DNA of 37,168 bases from positions 1 through 37,168 of the forward strand of contig DWZK01000083.1 in NCBI GenBank assembly GCA_019117605.1. Reading direction: 5' to 3'. Shown here piece by piece: positions 16,679 through 26,805 of this stretch. A model generated the notes under the pieces. That model had not been told where the DNA came from. It did not search any database and saw only the letters and a list, made by a program, of their open reading frames with translations. The stretch's first letter is position 1. The number at the start of each line of letters is the position of its first letter. The DNA is from Candidatus Intestinimonas stercoravium. Its GTDB lineage: Bacteria; Bacillota; Clostridia; Oscillospirales; Oscillospiraceae. Both the position numbers and the translations under genes were made by a program.

Positions 16679-19315
16679 ATGAAACGATCGGTCATCGGTA
16701 TACTGGCCCATGTGGACGCGGGGAAGACCACCCTGTCCGAGGCCATGCTCTACCTGGGCGGCCAGCTCCGGAAGCTGGGCCGGGTAGACCACCAGGACGC
16801 CTTCCTGGACACGGACGCGCAGGAGCGGGAGCGGGGCATCACCATCTTCTCCAAGCAGGCCATCCTCCCCCTGCCGGAGATGGAGATCTCCCTGCTGGAC
16901 ACCCCCGGCCATGTGGACTTCTCCAGTGAGATGGAGCGCACCCTCCAGGTCCTGGACTGCGCCATCCTGGTCATCAGCGGCTCCGACGGGGTGCAGGGCC
17001 ATACCCACACCCTCTGGCGGCTCCTGGAGCGCTACCACGTCCCCACGTTCCTCTTCATCAACAAGATGGACCTCCACGGCGCGGACCGGGCGGCCCTGCT
17101 CTCCGAACTGCGCAGCCGCCTGGACGAGGGCTGTGTGGACTTCACCGCCGGGCAGGACCCAGCCGCTGTCTGGGAGCAGGCCGCCATGTGCGACGAGGCC
17201 GCCCTGGAGCGGTTCCTGGAGGAGGGCGAGCTGGACCGGGACACGGTGGCCCGGCTGATCCGGGAGCGGAAGCTCTTCCCCTGCTGGTTCGGCTCCGCCC
17301 TGAAGCTGGAGGGGGTGGGGGACTTCCTGGAGGGCCTCCAGCGCTACGCCGTCTCCCCGGCGTGGCCCGCCGCTTTCGGGGCGAAGGTATACAAGATCGC
17401 CCGGGACGCCCAGGGGGCCCGCCTCACCTATCTGAAGGTCACCGGCGGGGCTCTGAAGGTGAAGGCCCTCCTCACCGGCCCGGACTGGCAGGAGAAGGTG
17501 GATCAGATCCGCCTCTACTCCGGCGCCCGCTTCCAGACGGCGGAGGAGGTCCCCGCCGGGACCGTGTGCGCGGTCACCGGGCTCAGCCACACCCGGCCCG
17601 GTCAGGGCCTGGGCCGGGAGGCCGCCTCCGAGCCCCCCGCTCTGGAGCCGGTGCTCACCTATCAGCTCCTCCTCCCCGAGGGCTGCGACCCCCACACCGT
17701 CCTCCCCAAACTGCGGCAGCTGGAGGAGGAGGACCCCCAGCTCCATCTGACGTGGAGCGAGCACCTCCGGGAGCTCCACGTCCAGCTCATGGGAGAGGTC
17801 CAGCTGGAGGTCCTCCAGCGGCTGATCCGGGCCCGGTTCGGCCTGGAGGTGTCCTTCGGCCCGGGGAACATCCTCTACCGGGAGACCATCACCGACACGG
17901 TGGAGGGGATCGGCCACTTCGAGCCCCTGCGCCACTACGCTGAAGTGCACCTGCTGCTGGAGCCCGGAGAGCGGGGCAGCGGGCTCCAATTCGCCACCGC
18001 CTGCCCGGAGGATATGCTGGACCGGAACTGGCAGCGGCTGGTCCTCACCCATCTGGAGGAGCGCTCCCATCGGGGCGTCCTCACCGGCTCCCCCATCACC
18101 GATATGCGCATCACTCTCCTGGCCGGCCGGGCCCATGTGAAGCACACCGAGGGGGGCGACTTCCGTCAGGCCACCTACCGGGCGGTGCGGCAGGGGCTCA
18201 TGCAGGCCCACAGCCTCCTGCTGGAGCCCTGGTACGCCTTCCGGCTGGAGGTGCCCGCCGCCTCGGTGGGCCGGGCCATGTCGGATATCCAGCGGCTGGG
18301 CGGCTCCTTCCACCCCCCCGAGGCCCTGGGGGACAGCGCCCTCCTCACCGGCTCCGCCCCGGTGTCCACCTTCCGGGATTACGCCGCCGAGGTGGCGGCC
18401 TATACCAAGGGGCTGGGCCGCCTTTCGCTCTCCCTCCAGGGCTACGAGCCCTGCCACGACCAGGAGGCGGTGGTGGCCTCCCTGGGCTACGACCCGGAGC
18501 GGGACGTGGACGACCCGCCCGACTCCGTCTTCTGCTCCCATGGGGCGGGCGTAGTGGTGAAGTGGGACCAGGTACGGGAGCATATGCATGTGGACAGCGG
18601 CTTCCGCCCGGCGGGCGCCGCCCCTGCGGAGGATGCCCCCGCCTCTCCCCCGCCCCGGACCTCCTACGCCTCCTCCCTGGAGGCGGACAAGGAGCTCCAG
18701 GCCATCTTCGAGCGCACCTACGGCAAGGTGGAGCGCAATGCCTTCCAGCCGCCGCCCAAGCCCGCCCGCACCAGTCTGGACGACCGGAAGTATGACATCA
18801 AGGCCCGGGACCAGGGGCCGGAGTACCTGCTGGTGGACGGCTACAACATCATCTACGCCTGGGATGAGCTCAAGGCCGTGGCCCAGGAGAACATGGACGC
18901 CGCCCGGCAGCTCCTGATGGACCTGCTCTCCAACTACCAGGGCTTCAAGAAGTGCGTGGTCATCCTGGTCTTCGACGCCTACAAGGTCCCCCGGAACGTG
19001 GGCGAGGTGGTCCACTACCACAACATCCATGTGGTGTACACCAAGGAGGCGGAGACCGCCGACGCCTATATCGAGAAGGCCACCTACGAGATCGCCAAGC
19101 ACCACCGGGTGCGGGTGGCCACCTCCGACGGAGCCGAACAGCTCATCATCCTGGGGCACGGGGCCCTTCGGATCTCCGCCCGCACCTTCCGGGCGGAGGT
19201 GGAGGCGGTGGAGGGGCAGATCTCCGCCATCCTGGCCGCCAGCCGCCGGCAGAACAAGTCCAAGCCGGTCCAGGCCGCCTTCGAGGCTGCCCAGAGGGGC
19301 CGGAAGGAGGGCTGA
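16679..19315 (+). CDS. TetM/EF-G-like translational GTPase fused to a C-terminal YacP/Rae1-like NYN domain
   Basis: G1 AHVDAGKTT, G2 RERGITI, G3 DTPGHVDF, G4 NKMD; EF-G-like C-terminus TKGLGRLSLSLQGYEPCHD; then NYN EYLLVDGYNIIYAW...VILVFDAYKVP...KEAETADAYIE...VATSDGAEQ from about aa 715. Confidence 0.93.
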   Translation: MKRSVIGILAHVDAGKTTLSEAMLYLGGQLRKLGRVDHQDAFLDTDAQERERGITIFSKQAILPLPEMEISLLDTPGHVDFSSEMERTLQVLDCAILVISGSDGVQGHTHTLWRLLERYHVPTFLFINKMDLHGADRAALLSELRSRLDEGCVDFTAGQDPAAVWEQAAMCDEAALERFLEEGELDRDTVARLIRERKLFPCWFGSALKLEGVGDFLEGLQRYAVSPAWPAAFGAKVYKIARDAQGARLTYLKVTGGALKVKALLTGPDWQEKVDQIRLYSGARFQTAEEVPAGTVCAVTGLSHTRPGQGLGREAASEPPALEPVLTYQLLLPEGCDPHTVLPKLRQLEEEDPQLHLTWSEHLRELHVQLMGEVQLEVLQRLIRARFGLEVSFGPGNILYRETITDTVEGIGHFEPLRHYAEVHLLLEPGERGSGLQFATACPEDMLDRNWQRLVLTHLEERSHRGVLTGSPITDMRITLLAGRAHVKHTEGGDFRQATYRAVRQGLMQAHSLLLEPWYAFRLEVPAASVGRAMSDIQRLGGSFHPPEALGDSALLTGSAPVSTFRDYAAEVAAYTKGLGRLSLSLQGYEPCHDQEAVVASLGYDPERDVDDPPDSVFCSHGAGVVVKWDQVREHMHVDSGFRPAGAAPAEDAPASPPPRTSYASSLEADKELQAIFERTYGKVERNAFQPPPKPARTSLDDRKYDIKARDQGPEYLLVDGYNIIYAWDELKAVAQENMDAARQLLMDLLSNYQGFKKCVVILVFDAYKVPRNVGEVVHYHNIHVVYTKEAETADAYIEKATYEIAKHHRVRVATSDGAEQLIILGHGALRISARTFRAEVEAVEGQISAILAASRRQNKSKPVQAAFEAAQRGRKEG

Positions 19316-19388
19316 CAGAAAAGCGCAGACCGCGCCTCAAAAATGCCCGCATGTTCGAGGCGCGCGCCGGATCTCTCCTACACGCTGA

Positions 19389-19430
19389 AAAAGACCCGTG
19401 AGGCAAGTCCAGATGCCTCACGGGTCTTTT
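19389..19430. terminator. Bidirectional terminator between the GTPase-NYN gene and gltD
   Basis: AAAGACCCGTGAGGCA...TGCCTCACGGGTCTTTT between convergent genes. Confidence 0.9.
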
Positions 19431-19445
19431 CATCGCTATGGCCGA

Positions 19446-20906
19446 TCAATAGAGGTCGGTGTACCCCATCAGGAACTCGTCCACCTCCCGGGCGGCAGCG
19501 CGGCCCTCCTGGATGGCCCACACCACCAGGGACTGGCCCCGGCGCATGTCGCCGGCGGCGAACACCTTGGGCACGCTGGTGGCATAGCGCCCCACCGGGG
19601 TCTGGACGCAGGACCGGGGGGTCCGCTCCAGGCCCAGGGCCTCGGGCAGGTAGTCCTGGGGGCCCAGGAAGCCCGCGGCGATGAGGAGCAGCCCACAGGG
19701 CAGGATCTCCTCGCTGCCCTCCACCTGCTGGAGAGAGGGGGTCAGCTTCACGGTCTTGACTCCGGTGAGGGCCCCCGACTCGTCCCGTAGGACCTCGGTG
19801 AGGGTGGTCTGATAGATGCGGGGGTCGTGGCCGAAGCGGGCGATGGCCTCCTCCTGGCCGTAGTCGGTCTTGCAGACCCTGGGCCACTCGGGCCAGGGAT
19901 CGTCCTCGGACCGGCTGTCCGGGGCCTTGGGCATCATCTCCAGCTGCACCACCGAGCGGCAGCCCTGGCGGATCGCCGTGCCCACGCAGTCGTTCCCCGT
20001 GTCGCCGCCGCCCACGATCACCACGTCCTTATCCCTGGCGGAGAGGTAGCGGCCGTCCTTCAGGCCGGAGTCCAGGAGGCTCCTGGTGGTGGCCCCCAGG
20101 AAGTCCACCGCGAAGGCCACCCCCTCTCCCTCGCGCCCCGGGACCTGCAGGTCCCGGGGCTTGGCCGCGCCGCAGCAGAGGACCACCGCGTCATGCTCCT
20201 CCACCAGGGCCCTGGGGTCCAGGTCCCGGCCCACGTCCACGCCGGTGCGGAACACCACGCCCTCGGCGGCCATGAGCTCGGTGCGCCGCTGGACGATGGT
20301 CTTCTCCAGCTTCATGTTGGGGATGCCGTACATCAGCAGGCCGCCGGGCCGGTCGGCCCGCTCGAACACGGTGACCGAGTGGCCCCGGCTGTTGAGCTGG
20401 GCCGCGCAGGCCAGCCCAGAGGGGCCGGAGCCCACCACCGCCACCCGCATCCCTGTGCGGACCTCCGGGGGCCGGGGAGCCATGAGCCCCTGCTCCCAGG
20501 CGTCCTCGATGATGCCCAGCTCGTTCTCCTTGATGGTCACTGCTTCCCCGTTGAGGCCGCAGGTGCAGGCCGCCTCGCAGAGGGCGGGGCACACCCGGCC
20601 GGTGAACTCCGGGAAGTTGTTGGTCTTGAGCAGGCGGCCCAGGGCCCGCTTGAAGTTCCCCTGGTAGATCAGGTCGTTCCACTCGGGGATCAGGTTGTGG
20701 AGCGGGCAGCCGGAGACCATCCCGTTGAGGACCGCCCCCGACTGGCAGAAGGGCACCCCGCACTCCATGCACCGCGCGCCCTGACGGCGGCGGGCCTCCC
20801 GGTCCAGACGGACGTGGAACTCCCGGTAGTGGGCCGTGCGCTCCAGGGGCCCCTCCCCCGCGTTCGTCTGCCGCTGGTACTCCAAAAATCCGGTGGGCTT
20901 TCCCAT
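19446..20906 (-). CDS. gltD: Glutamate synthase small subunit
   Basis: [13 protein letters not shown]..., [46 protein letters not shown]. Confidence 0.97.
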   Translation of the reverse strand: MGKPTGFLEYQRQTNAGEGPLERTAHYREFHVRLDREARRRQGARCMECGVPFCQSGAVLNGMVSGCPLHNLIPEWNDLIYQGNFKRALGRLLKTNNFPEFTGRVCPALCEAACTCGLNGEAVTIKENELGIIEDAWEQGLMAPRPPEVRTGMRVAVVGSGPSGLACAAQLNSRGHSVTVFERADRPGGLLMYGIPNMKLEKTIVQRRTELMAAEGVVFRTGVDVGRDLDPRALVEEHDAVVLCCGAAKPRDLQVPGREGEGVAFAVDFLGATTRSLLDSGLKDGRYLSARDKDVVIVGGGDTGNDCVGTAIRQGCRSVVQLEMMPKAPDSRSEDDPWPEWPRVCKTDYGQEEAIARFGHDPRIYQTTLTEVLRDESGALTGVKTVKLTPSLQQVEGSEEILPCGLLLIAAGFLGPQDYLPEALGLERTPRSCVQTPVGRYATSVPKVFAAGDMRRGQSLVVWAIQEGRAAAREVDEFLMGYTDLY

Positions 20907-23900
20907 CACCGCTCCCCTCCTCTTGTGTTGAGATAAAAGGCCTCGATCTCCGCCTGCTCCCGGTCCATGCCCTTCTCCTCCATCTGGGCGATGGTGCGGA
21001 GCATCCGGTCGTAGTCCCGGGGCAGGACCTTCTTGAACAGAGGCAGATAGTGCTGGAAGTCGGCCAGGATCCCGGCCCCCTTCTCCGAGCCGGTGGCCTC
21101 CACATGGGCCTGGATGAGGCCCCGGAGCTCCTGCACATCGTGCTTCTCCGTCACCTGGTCCATGGACACCATGCCCTTGTTGAGCCGCATATAGAGGTCC
21201 CGGCCCTCGTCCAGGACGTAGGCCACGCCGCCCGACATGCCGGCGGCGAAGTTCTTCCCCGTGGGGCCAAGGACCACCACCCGGCCGCCGGTCATATACT
21301 CGCAGCCGTGGTCGCCCACGCCCTCCACCACCGCCACGGCGCCGGAGTTGCGCACGCAGAAGCGCTCGCCGGCCACGCCGCGGACATAGGCCTGTCCGGA
21401 GGTGGCCCCATAGAGGGCCACGTTGCCGATGATGATGTTCTCCTCCGCCCGGAAGGGGCTGCCCTTGGGGGGATAGACGATCAGCCTGCCGCCGGAGAGG
21501 CCCTTGCCGAAGTAGTCGTTGGCGTCGCCCTCCAGCTCCAGGGTCAGGCCCTTGGGGATGAAGGCGCCGAAGGACTGGCCGCCGCCGCCGGTGCACCTGA
21601 TCCGGATGGTGTCCTCGGGGAGGGCGCTGCCGTGGAGCCGGGTGATGTCCGAGCCCAGGATGGCGCCCAGGGCCCGGTCGGTGGAGGAGACCTCCAGGCT
21701 GACCTGGGCCTTCTCGCCCTTCTTGAGGGCCCGGTCCAGCCGGGGCTCCAGCACCCGCAGATCCACCGTGTCCTCCAGGTGGAAGTCATAGACGTCGGCG
21801 GGGTCGAAGTGGCGCTTGGCGCCCTTTCCCTCCGCACAGGCACGGCTGAGGAGGGCGGACAGGTCCACCGACGCGGCCCGGGACCCCTCCGGGTAGTCCC
21901 GCATCTTCAAAAGGTCGGTGCGGCCCACCAGTTCATCCACTGTGCGCACGCCCAGCCGGGCCATGTGCTCCCGGAGCTCCTGGGCGATGAAGGTCATGAA
22001 ATTCACCACATGCTCCGGCTTGCCGCGGAAGCGCTTGCGCAGCTCGGGGTTCTGGGTGGCCACGCCCACGGGGCAGGTGTCCCGGTCGCACACCCGCATC
22101 ATGACGCAGCCCATGGTCACCAGGGGCGCGGTGGCGAAGCCGAACTCCTCGGCGCCCAGCATACAGGCGATGGCCACGTCCCGGCCGGACATGAGCTTGC
22201 CGTCGGTCTCCACCATGACCCGGGAGCGCAGGCCGTTGGCGATCAGGGTCTGATGGGTCTCGGCCAGGCCCAGCTCCCAGGGCAGGCCCGCGTTGTGGAT
22301 AGAGGTCCGGGGGGCCGCGCCGGTGCCGCCGTCATAACCGGAGATCAGCACCACCTGGGCCCCCGCCTTGGCCACGCCGGCGGCGATGGTGCCCACCCCC
22401 GCCTCGCTCACCAGCTTCACCGAGATCCGGGCCTGCCGGTTGGCGTTCTTCAGGTCGTAGATGAGTTGGGCCAGGTCCTCGATGGAGTAGATGTCGTGGT
22501 GGGGCGGTGGAGAGATCAGGGTGACGCCGGGGGTGGAGTGGCGGCACTTGGCGATCCAGGGGTACACCTTCCCGCCGGGCAGATGTCCCCCCTCGCCGGG
22601 CTTGGCCCCCTGGGCCAGCTTGATCTGGAGCTCCACGGCGGAGACCAGGTACTCGCTGGTGACGCCGAAGCGGCCGGAGGCCACCTGCTTGATGGCGGAG
22701 TTCCTGTCCGTGCCCAGGCGCTCGGGCCGCTCGCCGCCCTCGCCGGAGTTGGACTTGCCCCCCAGCCGGTTCATGGCCTGGGCCAGGCACTCGTGGGCCT
22801 CCTGGGAGATGGAGCCGTAGCTCATGGCGCCGGTCTTGAACCGCTTGACGATAGACTCCACCGGCTCCACCTCGTCCAGAGGCACCGGCTCGTCGGCCCA
22901 GCAGAAGTCCAGCAGGCCCCGCAGCGTGTGGGGACGGGTCTCGTCGTCCACCAGGGCGGTGTACTGCTGGAAGAGGCCGTAGTCTCCCCGGCGGGTGGCC
23001 TCCTGGAGCAGATGGATGGTGCGGGGGTCGTAGAGGTGGTCCTCGCCGCCGGCGCGGGCCTTGTGGACGCCCAGAGAGTCCAGCTCCAGGTCCACCCGCA
23101 ATCCCAGGGGGTCGAAGGCCCGGGTATGGTTCCGCTCCACCAGCTCCCCGATCTCCTTGAGGCCCACGCCGCCTACCCGGGAGACGGTGTTGGTGAAGTA
23201 CTTGTCGATGACCTCCCTGCTGATGCCCACCGCCTCGAAGATCTGGGCGGACTGGTAGGACTGGATGGTGGAGATGCCCATCTTGGAGGCGATCTTCACG
23301 ATCCCGTGGAGCACCGCGGCGTTATAGTCGTCCACCGCCGCGTGGAAGTCCTTGTCCAGCAGGCCGTCCTCGATGAGGGAGCCGATGGTCTCCTGGGCCA
23401 GGTAGGGATTGATGGCCCGGGCGCCGTAGCCCAGGAGGGTGGCGAAGTGGTGGACCTCGCGGGGCTCAGCGGACTCCAGGATGATGGATACCGCCGTGCG
23501 CTTCTTGGTGCGCACCAAGTACTGCTCGATGGCGGACACGGCCAGGAGGGAGGGGATGGCCACATGGTTCTCGTCCACCCCCCGGTCGGAGAGGATGATG
23601 ATATTGGCCCCCGCCCGGTAGGCCCGGTCCACCGCCACGAAGAGCCGGTCCAGGGCCCGCTCCAGAGGCGTGTTCTTGTAGTGCAGGAGGGACACCGTCT
23701 CCACATGGAAGCCCTCCCGCTTCATGCAGCGGATCTTCATGAGGTCGGTGGAGGTGAGGATCGGGTCGTGGATCTGGAGGACCCGGCAGTTCTCCTCCCG
23801 CTCCTGGAGCAGGTTGCCGTCATCGCCCACATAGACGGTGGTGTCGGTGACCACTTCCTCCCGGATGGCGTCGATGGGCGGGTTGGTGACCTGGGCGAAG

Positions 23901-25462
23901 AGCTGCTTGAAGTAGTTGAAGAGGGGCTGCCCCTTCTCGTCCAGCACCGCCAGGGGGATGTCGATGCCCATGGCGGAGGTGGGCTCGGCTCCGTTGCGGG
24001 CCATGGGGAGGATCGTGTCCCGCACGTCCTCGTAGGTGTAGCCGAAGGCCTTCTGGAGCCTGGCCAGGTCCTCCCTGCTCCGGGTCTCCACCCGCTGGTT
24101 GGGGATGGGCAGGTCGGCGAGGTGCAGCAGCTCCTTGTCCAGCCACTCCCCATAGGGGGCCTTGGCGGCGTAGTGCTCCTTGAGCTCCCCGTCGCCGATG
24201 ATGCGGCCCTGCCGGGTGTCCACCAGCAGCATCCGCCCGGGCTGGAGGCGGGACTTCTCCACCACCTGCTCCGGCGGGATATCCAGCACCCCCACCTCGG
24301 AGGAGAGGATCAGCCGGCCGTCGGCGGTGATATAGTACCGGGAGGGGCGCAGGCCGTTCCGGTCCAGCACCGCCCCCACCACGTCGCCGTCGGAGAAGAG
24401 GATGGACGCCGGGCCATCCCATGCCTCCATGAGCACCGCGTAGTACTGGTAGAGGTCCCGTTTCCGCCGGGAGATGGTCTTGTCCCCCTGCCAGGGCTCG
24501 GGGATGGTGACCATCACCGCCAGGGGCAGGTCCATGCCGGCCATCATCATGAACTCCAGGGTGTTGTCCAGCATGGCCGAGTCGGAGCCCTCCCCGTTGA
24601 TGACGGGGTACACCTTGTCCAGCTCCCCGTCCAGCAGGGGGGTGGACATGGTCTCTTCCCGGGCCAGCATCCGGTCGGCGTTGCCCCGGATGGTGTTGAT
24701 CTCCCCGTTGTGGGCCAGCAGGCGGTTGGGGTGGGCCCGCTCCCAGGAGGGATCGGTATTGGTGGAGAAGCGGGAGTGGACGATGGCGATGGCGGAGGCG
24801 CAGGCCTCGTCCTGGAGGTCCGGGTAGAAGCGGCGGAGCTGCCCCACCAGGAACATGCCCTTATAGACGATGGTGCGGCTGGAGAGAGAGCAGACATAGG
24901 TGGCGTCCGCAGACTGCTCGAACACCCGGCGGGCCACATAGAGCTTCCGGTCGAAGTCGATCCCCCGGGCCGTCCCCTCGGGCCGCTTGATGAATGCCTG
25001 CTCGATCTTGGGCATCTTGGAGAGGGCCTTGGCCCCCAGGATCTCCGGCTCCACGGGCACATCCCGCCAGCCCAGGAAGTCCATGCCCTCCTTGGCCACG
25101 ATGACCTCGAACATCTTCTTGGCCTGGCTGCGGGCCAGCCGGTCCTGGGGGAAGAAGAACATCCCCACGCCGTAATCCCGCTCCTCCCCCAGGGAGAAGG
25201 GCAGCGTCCCTTCGATCTGCTTGAAGAACCCGTGGGGGATCTGGATCAGGATGCCCACGCCGTCGCCGGTCTTCCCCTCGGCGTCCTTTCCGGCCCGGTG
25301 CTCCAGCTTCTCTACGATCTTCAGGGCGTCGTCCACCGTCCGGTGGCTCTTCCGGCCCTTGATGTCCACTACGGCGCCGATGCCGCAGGCATCGTGCTCG
25401 AAGGCCGGGTCGTAGAGCCCCGCTCTGGCATATCCCTCTTGCCTGGTCGTTTTCATCTGCAT
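20906..25462 (-). CDS. gltB: Glutamate synthase large subunit
   Basis: GLYDPAFEHDACGIGAVVDIKG (Cys nucleophile), full FMN/Fe-S and GXGXG domains, about 1518 aa; TGATG overlap with gltD; start ATG at 25462 or 25456. Confidence 0.97.
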   Translation of the reverse strand: MQMKTTRQEGYARAGLYDPAFEHDACGIGAVVDIKGRKSHRTVDDALKIVEKLEHRAGKDAEGKTGDGVGILIQIPHGFFKQIEGTLPFSLGEERDYGVGMFFFPQDRLARSQAKKMFEVIVAKEGMDFLGWRDVPVEPEILGAKALSKMPKIEQAFIKRPEGTARGIDFDRKLYVARRVFEQSADATYVCSLSSRTIVYKGMFLVGQLRRFYPDLQDEACASAIAIVHSRFSTNTDPSWERAHPNRLLAHNGEINTIRGNADRMLAREETMSTPLLDGELDKVYPVINGEGSDSAMLDNTLEFMMMAGMDLPLAVMVTIPEPWQGDKTISRRKRDLYQYYAVLMEAWDGPASILFSDGDVVGAVLDRNGLRPSRYYITADGRLILSSEVGVLDIPPEQVVEKSRLQPGRMLLVDTRQGRIIGDGELKEHYAAKAPYGEWLDKELLHLADLPIPNQRVETRSREDLARLQKAFGYTYEDVRDTILPMARNGAEPTSAMGIDIPLAVLDEKGQPLFNYFKQLFAQVTNPPIDAIREEVVTDTTVYVGDDGNLLQEREENCRVLQIHDPILTSTDLMKIRCMKREGFHVETVSLLHYKNTPLERALDRLFVAVDRAYRAGANIIILSDRGVDENHVAIPSLLAVSAIEQYLVRTKKRTAVSIILESAEPREVHHFATLLGYGARAINPYLAQETIGSLIEDGLLDKDFHAAVDDYNAAVLHGIVKIASKMGISTIQSYQSAQIFEAVGISREVIDKYFTNTVSRVGGVGLKEIGELVERNHTRAFDPLGLRVDLELDSLGVHKARAGGEDHLYDPRTIHLLQEATRRGDYGLFQQYTALVDDETRPHTLRGLLDFCWADEPVPLDEVEPVESIVKRFKTGAMSYGSISQEAHECLAQAMNRLGGKSNSGEGGERPERLGTDRNSAIKQVASGRFGVTSEYLVSAVELQIKLAQGAKPGEGGHLPGGKVYPWIAKCRHSTPGVTLISPPPHHDIYSIEDLAQLIYDLKNANRQARISVKLVSEAGVGTIAAGVAKAGAQVVLISGYDGGTGAAPRTSIHNAGLPWELGLAETHQTLIANGLRSRVMVETDGKLMSGRDVAIACMLGAEEFGFATAPLVTMGCVMMRVCDRDTCPVGVATQNPELRKRFRGKPEHVVNFMTFIAQELREHMARLGVRTVDELVGRTDLLKMRDYPEGSRAASVDLSALLSRACAEGKGAKRHFDPADVYDFHLEDTVDLRVLEPRLDRALKKGEKAQVSLEVSSTDRALGAILGSDITRLHGSALPEDTIRIRCTGGGGQSFGAFIPKGLTLELEGDANDYFGKGLSGGRLIVYPPKGSPFRAEENIIIGNVALYGATSGQAYVRGVAGERFCVRNSGAVAVVEGVGDHGCEYMTGGRVVVLGPTGKNFAAGMSGGVAYVLDEGRDLYMRLNKGMVSMDQVTEKHDVQELRGLIQAHVEATGSEKGAGILADFQHYLPLFKKVLPRDYDRMLRTIAQMEEKGMDREQAEIEAFYLNTRGGER

Positions 25463-25506
25463 ATCCCCTTTCCGGGTAGAATTAGGATCTCCTGCTTTGG
25501 ATAGCA

Positions 25507-25545
25507 AAAGGCGCGGCCCGTCCTCTGCCCGCGGACCGCGCCTTC
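25507..25545 (-). terminator. Terminator after dapL, upstream of gltB
   Basis: Minus strand AAGGCGCGG...CCGCGCCTTTTG. Confidence 0.65.
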
Positions 25546-25572
25546 TCTCTGATCTTGTAGATGCGCCCCGGG

Positions 25573-26805
25573 TCAGAGCCGTCTCAGCCGCTCCACCGCG
25601 GCTCGGACCGTCTCCTCTCCGCCGAAGGCGCTGAACCGGATATAGCCCTCGCCTCCCGGGCCGAAGCCGCTGCCGGGGGTAGCCACTACCCCGGCCTCCC
25701 GGAGCAGGAGGTCGAAGAAGGACCAGGAGGTCATCCCCGCCGGGACCCTCGCCCAGACGTAGGGCGCGCAGGTCCCGCCGTATGCGGTCAGCCCCGCCGC
25801 CTCTGCCCCCTCCAGGAGGAGCCGGGCAGCCCTTCGGCAGGCGGCGACGTTCGCCCGGACCTGCCGGCGGCCCTCTGGCGTATAGGCCGCCGCAGCCCCC
25901 CGCTGGGCGATATAGGAGTTCCCGTTATAGCGGACGCTCTGCCGCCGCCGCCACAGGGAGAGCAGGCTCTGCCCCTCCCGGACCAGCTCCGACGGGATCG
26001 CCACCGCGCCGCAGCGGACCCCGGTGAAGCCGGCCGTCTTGGAGAAGGACCGGAACTCGATGGCGCAGCGCCGGGCGCCCGGCACTTCGAAGATGGACCG
26101 GGGCCGGTCTGTGCCGTCGAGGAACGCCTCATACGCCGCGTCGAAAAGGAGCACCGCCCCGCAGTCATTGGCGTAGTCCACCCACGCCTGGAGCTGTCCC
26201 CGGGTGGCCGCCCCGCCGGTGGGATTGTTGGGAGAGCAGAGCCAGACCAGGTCCACCGGCTCCTCCGGCGGCCGGGGCATGAAGCCATCTTCCGGGCGGC
26301 AGGGCAGGTAGACCAGCCCGCTCCACCGGCCGGTGGCGGGGTCGTAGGTCCCCGCCCGGCCCGCCAGGACGGCGGCGTCCACATAGGCGGGGTAGACCGG
26401 GTCGCACACCGCCACCCGGCTCTCCGGGGCGAACAGGTCCCCGATGTTCCCGCAGTCGCTCTTGGCCCCGTCGCTGACGCAGATCTCCTCCGGGCCGATC
26501 TCCGCCCCCCGGGCCTGGAAGTCCTCCCGGGCCATGGCCTCCCGCAGGAAGAGATAGCCCTGCTCCGGGCCGTACCCCCGGAAGGTCTCCGCCCGCCCCA
26601 GCTCTGCCACCGCCGCCGCCATGGCCTCCACCACGGCCGGGGCCAGCGGGCCCTTCACATCGCCTACCCCCAGGCGGAGGAGCCGGACGTCCGGATGCTC
26701 TCTCTGGTATGCCGCGGCCCTGCGGGCCACCTCGGAGAAGAGGTAGTCCCCAGGGAGTTCTCGGAAGTGCGGGTCGGGCCTCAGCCCGCCCCCTCCTCCG
26801 GCCAC
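25573..26805 (-). CDS. dapL: LL-diaminopimelate aminotransferase
   Basis: FRELPGDYLFSEVARR, GVGDVKGPLAPAV, ICVSDGAKSDCGNI, WLCSPNNPTG, RSFSKTAGFTGVRCG; start is probably GTG at 26805, overlapping dapF. Confidence 0.93.
   Translation of the reverse strand: MAGGGGGLRPDPHFRELPGDYLFSEVARRAAAYQREHPDVRLLRLGVGDVKGPLAPAVVEAMAAAVAELGRAETFRGYGPEQGYLFLREAMAREDFQARGAEIGPEEICVSDGAKSDCGNIGDLFAPESRVAVCDPVYPAYVDAAVLAGRAGTYDPATGRWSGLVYLPCRPEDGFMPRPPEEPVDLVWLCSPNNPTGGAATRGQLQAWVDYANDCGAVLLFDAAYEAFLDGTDRPRSIFEVPGARRCAIEFRSFSKTAGFTGVRCGAVAIPSELVREGQSLLSLWRRRQSVRYNGNSYIAQRGAAAAYTPEGRRQVRANVAACRRAARLLLEGAEAAGLTAYGGTCAPYVWARVPAGMTSWSFFDLLLREAGVVATPGSGFGPGGEGYIRFSAFGGEETVRAAVERLRRL

Noticed and set aside
14969-19159. 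1396-aa ORF on - strand opposite the VWA/MoxR/GTPase genes
   Set aside because: Antisense artifact of GC-biased third positions; no recognisable domains and spans three real genes
16679-19315. Annotation as a tetracycline resistance gene
   Set aside because: Overall TetM-like fold, but tip-loop motif absent and extra NYN domain present; resistance is not supported by sequence alone
21050-25504. 1484-aa ORF on + strand opposite gltB
   Set aside because: Antisense shadow of a high-GC gene; His/Gly/Asp/Leu-rich low-complexity translation with no domain motif, whereas the minus strand encodes clear GltB
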